The notes under the pieces: generated by a model
Told to the model about the DNA's origin: nothing
What the model saw: only the letters and a program-made list of their open reading frames with translations
The model's database searches: none
Made by a program: the position numbers and the translations under genes
Source of the DNA: Bacteroidaceae bacterium
Lineage (GTDB): Bacteria > Bacteroidota > Bacteroidia > Bacteroidales > Bacteroidaceae
Direction of reading: 5' to 3'
Assembly: GCA_028709135.1 (NCBI GenBank)
Contig: JAQVXN010000075.1
Span: 1 to 8,238 of the forward strand
Length of the DNA stretch: 8,238 nt
Part shown: positions 1 through 4,652 of the stretch, piece by piece
How positions within the stretch are numbered: position 1 is the first letter of the stretch
How the letters are laid out: each line of letters opens with the position of its first letter

Positions 1-29
1 CACTCTTTATTAAAAAAATACAGGCAAAA

Positions 30-225
30 CTCAACAACAGACCCAGACTTAAGCTCAATTTCTCTTCTCCTAAAATTCAATTCTTCAAACATTTCTCCTA
101 ATTTTGCACTTGCTCGTTGACTCTGCGCTCAACAACAGATCCAGACTTAAGCTCAATTTCTCTTCTCCTAAAATTCAATTCTTCAAACATTTCTCCTAAT
201 TTTGCACTTGCTCGTTGACTCTGCG
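30..225. repeat. 98-bp tandem direct repeat, two copies
   Basis: Copy 1 covers 30-127 and copy 2 covers 128-225. They abut with no spacer and differ at one base only (C at 42, T at 140). The unit begins CTCAACAACAGA and ends GTTGACTCTGCG. The match stops at once on both outer sides, as expected for a recent tandem duplication. The period of 98 is not a multiple of three, so any protein reading through one copy changes frame in the next. The near-identity suggests a recent event such as replication slippage or unequal recombination, or a mobile-element footprint. An assembly artefact is also possible. Confidence 0.95.
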
Positions 226-265
226 AAATAGGAAAAACTATTCCATTAGAGAAAGTTTGAAGGTA
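98..265 (-). other. Short open stretch through the repeat, possible gene remnant
   Basis: Read leftward on the minus strand, 265 to 98 is open for 55 codons and ends at TAG. It includes the peptide segment AKLGEMFEELNFRRREIELK, which has a natural, charged, coding-like composition. The only ATG is at 190. In copy 1 of the repeat the same peptide occurs in another frame, starts at the ATG at 92, and runs off the left edge of the window. One explanation is that the start of a leftward gene was duplicated, leaving a broken copy. Another is that this is chance. I recognise no family. Confidence 0.2.
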
Positions 266-394
266 TCAAGTCCTAGTATTCCGAAAAAAGTTTTTATAAA
301 AGTGGACAAAATCGATTAGGATAAACGCTGTTTTTATTATAAACGATGACTTTTCTGGCTTTGCAGCTTTAAATTAACAATGTTTAATCTAAAA

Positions 395-412
395 TGCATA
401 CAAATGTATGCA
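395..412. promoter_or_regulatory. 18-bp palindrome, candidate operator upstream of the cluster
   Basis: TGCATACA and TGTATGCA are perfect 8-base inverted repeats separated by AA. The centre lies about 65 bases upstream of the transcription start predicted from the -7 box at 455-462, a usual distance for an activator site. The same half-site, TGTATGC with its complement GCATACA, recurs as an inverted repeat at 4597-4632. There is no T-run after it, so it does not look like a terminator. The regulator is unknown and none is encoded in the window. Confidence 0.45.
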
Positions 413-454
413 AAATTGTTCGTTTTTGTGATGCAATGTAGAAAGATTTCTTTA

Positions 455-462
455 TAGTTTTG
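455..462 (+). promoter_or_regulatory. Bacteroides-type -7 promoter box for the cluster
   Basis: TAGTTTTG fits the Bacteroidetes -7 consensus TAnnTTTG exactly. It sits in an 11-base string (452-462) that is repeated identically before the precursor gene at 4217-4227. The only TTTG upstream is at 425-428, which leaves 26 bases between the elements instead of the usual 19-21, so the -33 element is weak or missing. Transcription would start near 469, giving a short leader before the ATG at 484. The match also argues against the TTG at 460 as a start codon, because that TTG lies inside this box. Confidence 0.5.
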
Positions 463-483
463 CAGAAACTAAATCAATATACA

Positions 484-2925
484 ATGAAAAATATGCAGAA
501 CACAATTACTATCATGCTTCCCGCCTATAATTCCGAGAAGACCATTGCAGCATGTATAGACAGTATTTTGTGTCAGACGTTTACAGATTTTGAATTGCTT
601 ATTGCAGATGATGGTTCTACTGACGATACCTTGAAAATTGTAGAGAGCTATCAGGATAGTAGAATTCGGATACTCCGCTTAAAACATGATTTTATTCATA
701 CCTTGAACACATTGTTAGATGAGGCAAAGGGAAGATACGTAGCCCGAATGGATGCTGATGATGTAATGTTGTCGAACCGTCTTCAAGTTGAATTTGATTA
801 TTTGGAACAGCATCCGGATGTGGATGTTGTTGGTGGTAATTGGGAAATGTTTGGTTTGCAAAATAATTGGACAAAGGTAGCTGAAAAAGTTTCATTGTTA
901 AATATGTTGGAGACCTGTTGTGTCTGCAATTCTACCGTATTAATGAGACAGAGCGTGTTGCAAAAATATCAGATTCGATACGAGCAAGCCTACATTTATT
1001 CCGAAGATTACCGTTTTTTGGTGGAATTACTTAAAATGGGAGTACTTATTCGGAATATATCCCAAGTAATAGGAAAACATTTAATTTCTGAAGAACAGAT
1101 TACTTATAAACATAAAAAGGAACAAGAAAAAGCTTCGGAACGCATCAGAGATGATATTGTAAGATGGACGAAAGCTCGTGAAGATGAGGTAAAAATGGAT
1201 TTTACAGTATTGCCCGAAAGCCGAAATAAGTTAAGTGTGGTGATTGCTTTTCTGAATGAGCGCGAGGAAGTAGCTCGCACGGTTCGTTCGGTACGTGAAA
1301 CAGTAGGAGATCAGGTGGAAGTCATTGTTATTAACGACCATTCGGACGATGGCTATGATTATGAGACAGATTTGAAAGGGTTAGGCGTTCATTATTATTT
1401 CAACAAGTTCCGTATTGGAGCTGCAGCTTCCAAGGAAAAGGGTGTCCAAATCAGTAGCACACCATATTTTATCCTATTGGATGCGCACATGAGGTTTTAT
1501 GATCATGAATGGGTAAATAGAATCGTGAGTGTATTGGACAAAAACAGTCAACAATTATTATGTAGCCAAACAAAAGTACTGTCAAAGAAAGTGAACGGAA
1601 CTGTAGAAGGGAAAGACAGCGGGGTATATGGAGCTTATGTGCAATTTGCCCCTACAGATTATATCCCAAATGTACAATGGAATACAGGTAATATTGTTAA
1701 TTGTCTTGACAATGATCAAATTCCAGCTGTATTGGGAGCCGGTTATAGTTCAAGTAAAGTCTATTGGAACAAACTCAAAGGTTTACAAGGCTTAATACAG
1801 TACGGAAGTGAAGAGGCATACATCAGCATTAAAGCTTGGTTGGAAGGTGGAGGCTGCCGGCTATTGAATGATGTGGTTATTGGTCACATATACAGAGATA
1901 AGGCGCCTTATCAAAAATTGAGATTAGCAAGTATTTATAATTATATTGTAATTGATGAAGTTCTTTTACCTACATCGGAATGCTCTCGAGCGCATGCTGT
2001 AGCGATTATTAAAGGGCCTGATCAGTATGAAAAGTTGTCCTGCTATGTAAATGCTTATAAAGAAGAATTGTCATCTTTGAAAAATTATTATACAAAAACA
2101 TTTATAGCGCATGATTTCGAGTTTATTCGAAGAATAAATGATATAGTTCCATTAGAACAAGTTGTGCTTGTTAAAGAAGAAAGGAGACGATTGAAAAAAG
2201 TGGTCGCAAAAATATTTGAAACAGCAAGAACGAGTGAACAGATTGGTCTGTTTGATGGCAATTGTGGCAAGATGCTTGTAGCGGCACTTTATGCAGAACT
2301 AACGGGAGACCAAACAGCAGACACCTTTGCATCAGAAATGTTGTCCGATGTGTTGATCTCATTGTACAATGAAGTTCCTGTTACGTTTGCCAATGGAATT
2401 TGTGGTGTAGGTTGGTCTCTTATTTATTTAGTCCGTCATAATTTGTTGGAGGACAACTTGGATCGGGAACTTACAGATATTGATAGGTTGGTTATGGAAC
2501 GTGATGTGTTGCGAATGGAAGATAGAAGTTTACTTACGGGTGCCGGTGGTATTCTGTGTTATGTAGTAACTCGTTTTGGTATGAAGCAAAAATTGTCGGA
2601 TTTTGTATTTGATAAAGAGTATTTGGAGTCTTTAAATCAAATGGCAGAAAAGATAATAGCAGAAGAGAACAGAGATTTCCGACTTCTAAATTTTGCTTTA
2701 CAATATGTACAATGTATGAAAGGAGAATGGGTTATTTTGCCTCCTCAATTAGAAGATATCATGGATTTTACCATGTTTTTACCTAAAGAAGAAATCTATC
2801 AAAAAGAAGGCTTGCGTGGTCGTGCAGGTTTTGCTTTATTCCTGATAGATCGTCTTGAAAAAATAAAAAGATGTCGTCCATTTTTGTTTAACAATAAAAA
2901 TAAATTAACTGATGAAGAAAAGTAA
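484..2925 (+). CDS. Glycosyltransferase fusion: GT2 domain, GT27-like domain and LanC-like domain
   Basis: This 813-residue protein probably glycosylates the peptide product of the cluster. Numbering is from the ATG at 484. Residues 7-230 form a family 2 (GT-A fold) glycosyltransferase with the ADDGS nucleotide-binding motif (42-43), DADD as the metal-binding DxD motif (90-93) and an ED pair (174-175). Residues 249-490 form a second GT-A domain with INDHSDD, a DAH motif (333-335) in place of DxD, a YGSEEAYISIKAW segment and GHIYR (467-471). DxH and GH(V/I)(F/Y)R are hallmarks of polypeptide GalNAc-transferases. Residues 585-795 look like an alpha/alpha toroid of LanC type, with GLFDGNCG, FANGICGVGW, LLTGAGG and GLRGRAG. 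No WCxG or CHG zinc motif is present, so cyclase activity is unlikely. No signal peptide or membrane segment is seen, so it is presumably cytoplasmic. The frame is open back to a TTG at 460, but that lies inside the promoter box; ATG at 493 is an alternative. The protein family is related to the glycosyltransferases known beside Bacteroidales peptide maturases. The peptide target is inferred. Confidence 0.85.
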   Translation: MKNMQNTITIMLPAYNSEKTIAACIDSILCQTFTDFELLIADDGSTDDTLKIVESYQDSRIRILRLKHDFIHTLNTLLDEAKGRYVARMDADDVMLSNRLQVEFDYLEQHPDVDVVGGNWEMFGLQNNWTKVAEKVSLLNMLETCCVCNSTVLMRQSVLQKYQIRYEQAYIYSEDYRFLVELLKMGVLIRNISQVIGKHLISEEQITYKHKKEQEKASERIRDDIVRWTKAREDEVKMDFTVLPESRNKLSVVIAFLNEREEVARTVRSVRETVGDQVEVIVINDHSDDGYDYETDLKGLGVHYYFNKFRIGAAASKEKGVQISSTPYFILLDAHMRFYDHEWVNRIVSVLDKNSQQLLCSQTKVLSKKVNGTVEGKDSGVYGAYVQFAPTDYIPNVQWNTGNIVNCLDNDQIPAVLGAGYSSSKVYWNKLKGLQGLIQYGSEEAYISIKAWLEGGGCRLLNDVVIGHIYRDKAPYQKLRLASIYNYIVIDEVLLPTSECSRAHAVAIIKGPDQYEKLSCYVNAYKEELSSLKNYYTKTFIAHDFEFIRRINDIVPLEQVVLVKEERRRLKKVVAKIFETARTSEQIGLFDGNCGKMLVAALYAELTGDQTADTFASEMLSDVLISLYNEVPVTFANGICGVGWSLIYLVRHNLLEDNLDRELTDIDRLVMERDVLRMEDRSLLTGAGGILCYVVTRFGMKQKLSDFVFDKEYLESLNQMAEKIIAEENRDFRLLNFALQYVQCMKGEWVILPPQLEDIMDFTMFLPKEEIYQKEGLRGRAGFALFLIDRLEKIKRCRPFLFNNKNKLTDEEK

Positions 2926-4222
2926 ATACACGATATTCATACCAGTTGGCAGCCGCAGTATTCTGTTTAATTGTCGTACTGATGAACTTATTCAAGTAGA
3001 AAAACGTCTCTCTGATCTGTATCAGAAAAATGCAAATGATCTCAAAGTGATAAAAGAATTAGCTCCGGAATTTTATACTTATCTTTGCGATAAAGGGTTT
3101 ATAGTAGAAAATGATATAGATGAGACGCAATTGATATTGAATAACTGGAAGAAAGAAGATGAGCTTGGTACAGAACTCGGTATAACAATCAATCCAACCA
3201 TGAGTTGTAATTTGCGTTGCTGGTATTGTTACGAAGAGCATCGCGAGAGCACATTTATGAATCATACAATATTTGAAGCTATCATAAAATATTTGCATAA
3301 TCAAGTCAAGAGTAAAGAATATAAGCATATTAATATTTCTTTTTTTGGAGGAGAGCCTCTATTGTCTTTTGAAGATACGGTAAAACCGTTAATGAAAGCA
3401 GCGAAAACTATGGAAACCAAAGATATTTATTTTTCTTGGCATTTTACTACGAATGCTACGTTATTGACTCAGGAAATAGCAAGATGGTTGAAACCATTTA
3501 ATCCGTCATTCCAAATTACTATAGACGGCGACGAAAAGATCCATAATATGGTTAAAAAGCCAATCGACGGAATGAAAACGTATCGATTGACGTTGGAACA
3601 CATTCAAATGTTGTTGGATATGCAGTTAAAAGTGGGAATCCGTTTTAATTATACCGCCAAAACGATAGAACGTTTTATTGATGTCTTATCAGATATTAAA
3701 ACATTTACAGTAGAAGAGAAAAAACGTTGTAATGTCAGCTTTCATCGAATATGGCAGGATAATAAGGTGCCTTATGCAGAAGTAAAAAAAGTTTTGTTAC
3801 CAATAGAAGAAGCTTTTAGAAAAGAAGGCTTTTTCGTAATCAGCGAGACCTCTCGACAAGTTGGGCGTTGTTACGGTGATGTTGAAAATAGTGTGGTAAT
3901 TAATTATAATGGACAAATTTATAAATGTACTGCTCGTGAGTTTGACGAAGAGCATAGTGAAGGCCTGCTTCAACCGGATGGTATGATCGCGTGGAATGAA
4001 CGGCATGTAGATCGGTTGTCGGTACGTTATGGAAATAAAACGTGTCGTCAATGTATATTATTTTTTCTTTGTCATGGTGGATGTAGCCAGAATAAATTGG
4101 AATCTTTAAATCGAAATGGTTGTATTAGAGGCTATTCTGAAAAGGAGAAAACGGACTACATTAATCAACGTATTAAAGACATTTATTTGGAGCAATCAAG
4201 AAAGGAGGAAAAGAAGTTATAG
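2912..4222 (+). CDS. Radical SAM/SPASM peptide maturase
   Basis: This 436-residue enzyme very likely modifies the Cys-rich precursor encoded just downstream. Residues 1-90 form an N-terminal region of the kind that carries the leader-peptide recognition element in such maturases; I see no decisive motif for it. The radical SAM core follows: C99-x3-C103-x2-C106 binds the 4Fe-4S cluster that cleaves S-adenosylmethionine, and GGEP is at 146-149. The C-terminal SPASM domain is complete: C320-x13-G-x4-C339, then C378-x2-C381-x5-C387-x3-C391, then C404. These seven cysteines match the pattern for two auxiliary iron-sulfur clusters found in enzymes that form thioether, C-C or C-O cross-links. The ATG overlaps the end of the glycosyltransferase gene by 14 bases in another frame, which suggests translational coupling. 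It belongs near the GG-Bacteroidales and Cys-repeat peptide maturases. The actual reaction cannot be read from sequence. Confidence 0.93.
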   Translation: MKKSKYTIFIPVGSRSILFNCRTDELIQVEKRLSDLYQKNANDLKVIKELAPEFYTYLCDKGFIVENDIDETQLILNNWKKEDELGTELGITINPTMSCNLRCWYCYEEHRESTFMNHTIFEAIIKYLHNQVKSKEYKHINISFFGGEPLLSFEDTVKPLMKAAKTMETKDIYFSWHFTTNATLLTQEIARWLKPFNPSFQITIDGDEKIHNMVKKPIDGMKTYRLTLEHIQMLLDMQLKVGIRFNYTAKTIERFIDVLSDIKTFTVEEKKRCNVSFHRIWQDNKVPYAEVKKVLLPIEEAFRKEGFFVISETSRQVGRCYGDVENSVVINYNGQIYKCTAREFDEEHSEGLLQPDGMIAWNERHVDRLSVRYGNKTCRQCILFFLCHGGCSQNKLESLNRNGCIRGYSEKEKTDYINQRIKDIYLEQSRKEEKKL

Positions 4223-4227
4223 TTTTG
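4220..4227 (+). promoter_or_regulatory. Candidate -7 promoter box for the precursor gene
   Basis: TAGTTTTG matches TAnnTTTG exactly and overlaps the TAG stop codon of the maturase gene. The surrounding 11 bases (4217-4227) are identical to those before the glycosyltransferase gene. Transcription would start near 4234, giving a leader of about 49 bases before the precursor ATG at 4283. No TTTG is found at the expected -33 spacing. A separate promoter would let the cell make much more precursor than enzyme, which is usual for RiPP clusters. Confidence 0.4.
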
Positions 4228-4282
4228 ATTATTTAGTAAAAATGAGAGTTGTAAACATATATTTAATTAAAAATTAAGACAA

Positions 4283-4585
4283 ATGAAAAAAATATTAATT
4301 AGCAGTCCATTGGCTGATGTATTATTGGAAATCAAACCATTGGAAGAGGATTCAGAAGGACTTCTCCGGGGTGGTTTTGCTGGGTTATCAGGTGTAAAGA
4401 GTAATCCGTCAAATGGTGGCTGTACAAATACAGACTGTATGAACAATACCTGCAGTAATCCCCGTTGTATTAATACAGGATGTAATAATCCAGGATGTAC
4501 CAATAATCAGTGTTCAAATGAACCATCAACATCTTCATCTTCAGGAGGACAACCAGTACCTAAAGCAATTGGACTAATGATTTAA
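4283..4585 (+). CDS. RiPP precursor peptide with GG leader and (CxNxx)7 core
   Basis: This encodes a 100-residue peptide. Residues 1-31 look like a leader: a short basic start, an acidic helical part (LLEIKPLEEDSEG) and a double-glycine end (LLRGG, Gly30-Gly31) of the type cut by C39 peptidases. Residues 32-46 are a Gly/Ser/Asn linker. Residues 47-81 are seven tandem pentapeptides, Cys-x-Asn-x-x, with Cys at 47, 52, 57, 62, 67, 72 and 77 and Asn at 49, 54, 59, 64, 69, 74 and 79 without exception. Residues 82-93 are Ser/Thr/Gly/Pro-rich (STSSSSGGQPVP), and the end is short and hydrophobic. It follows the maturase by 60 bases and is its probable substrate; the Ser/Thr tail is a likely glycosylation target. 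There is no Sec signal peptide. The modification type and biological activity are unknown. Confidence 0.85.
   Translation: MKKILISSPLADVLLEIKPLEEDSEGLLRGGFAGLSGVKSNPSNGGCTNTDCMNNTCSNPRCINTGCNNPGCTNNQCSNEPSTSSSSGGQPVPKAIGLMI
4421..4525 (+). repeat. Seven tandem 15-bp units coding the CxNxx pentapeptides
   Basis: The seven units each begin with TGT or TGC (the first six TGT or TGC mixed, mostly TGT) and carry AAT or AAC at the third codon. The other codons vary freely, for example in CTNTD, CINTG and CTNNQ. Protein-level regularity combined with DNA divergence indicates that selection keeps Cys and Asn in phase, and that this is not just a recent DNA expansion. Confidence 0.9.
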
Positions 4586-4596
4586 AATTATTAATT

Positions 4597-4632
4597 TGTA
4601 TGCTGTGTTTGTATATACAGATGCAGCATACA
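4597..4632 (+). promoter_or_regulatory. Stem-loop between precursor and outer-membrane gene
   Basis: TGTATGCTG (4597-4605) and CAGCATACA (4624-4632) are perfect 9-base inverted repeats around an 18-base centre, and G-T pairs could extend the stem inward. It starts 11 bases after the precursor stop codon. No T-run follows, so it is not a standard intrinsic terminator. It may protect the 3' end of an abundant precursor mRNA, reduce read-through into the next gene, or be a protein-binding site, since its arms share TGTATGC with the palindrome at 395-412. An alternative hairpin can form from CTGT (4603) and ACAG (4617). Confidence 0.5.
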
Positions 4633-4652
4633 TTGATATGTAGTAATAATTA

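Larger units (their letters stand above)
1..483. other. Upstream region without a convincing gene
   Basis: This stretch precedes the gene cluster. Bases 30-225 are a two-copy 98-bp direct repeat. Bases 226-394 show no feature I can support. Bases 395-412 are a palindrome and 455-462 a likely -7 promoter box. No plus-strand reading frame of useful length is present. On the minus strand short open stretches run through the duplicated unit, but the longest (265 down to 98, 55 codons) has its only ATG deep inside the repeat. The sequence could be the edge of a neighbouring gene or of a mobile element, and I cannot identify it. Confidence 0.6.

Noticed and set aside
30..225. The direct repeats as a CRISPR array or as insertion-sequence ends.
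   Set aside because: There are only two abutting copies without spacers, no inverted terminal repeats and no transposase in the window.
373..388. Imperfect palindrome ATTAACAATGTTTAAT upstream of the cluster.
   Set aside because: The arms match for only five AT bases unless a bulge is allowed, which is not better than chance here.
2242..2880. Calling the glycosyltransferase fusion a lanthionine cyclase, which would make the product a lanthipeptide.
   Set aside because: The zinc-binding Cys and Cys-His motifs of LanC are absent and no dehydratase gene is present in the window.
3059..3328. Minus-strand open frames of 60-89 codons inside the glycosyltransferase, maturase, precursor and outer-membrane genes.
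   Set aside because: They lie wholly or mostly within well-supported plus-strand genes and have no recognisable motifs or start signals.
4242..4277. An 11-codon open frame (MRVVNIYLIKN) between the maturase and precursor genes, some 30 bases after an AAAGGAGGAAAAG string.
   Set aside because: It is very short, AT-rich and lacks family features. The purine-rich string is inside the maturase coding end and too far from the ATG to act as its ribosome binding site.
4421..4525. Reading the precursor repeat as a classical pentapeptide-repeat (quadrilateral beta-helix) protein.
   Set aside because: That family needs a central Leu or Phe in each unit. Here that position is Asn and the unit starts with Cys, and there are only seven units beside a radical SAM maturase.
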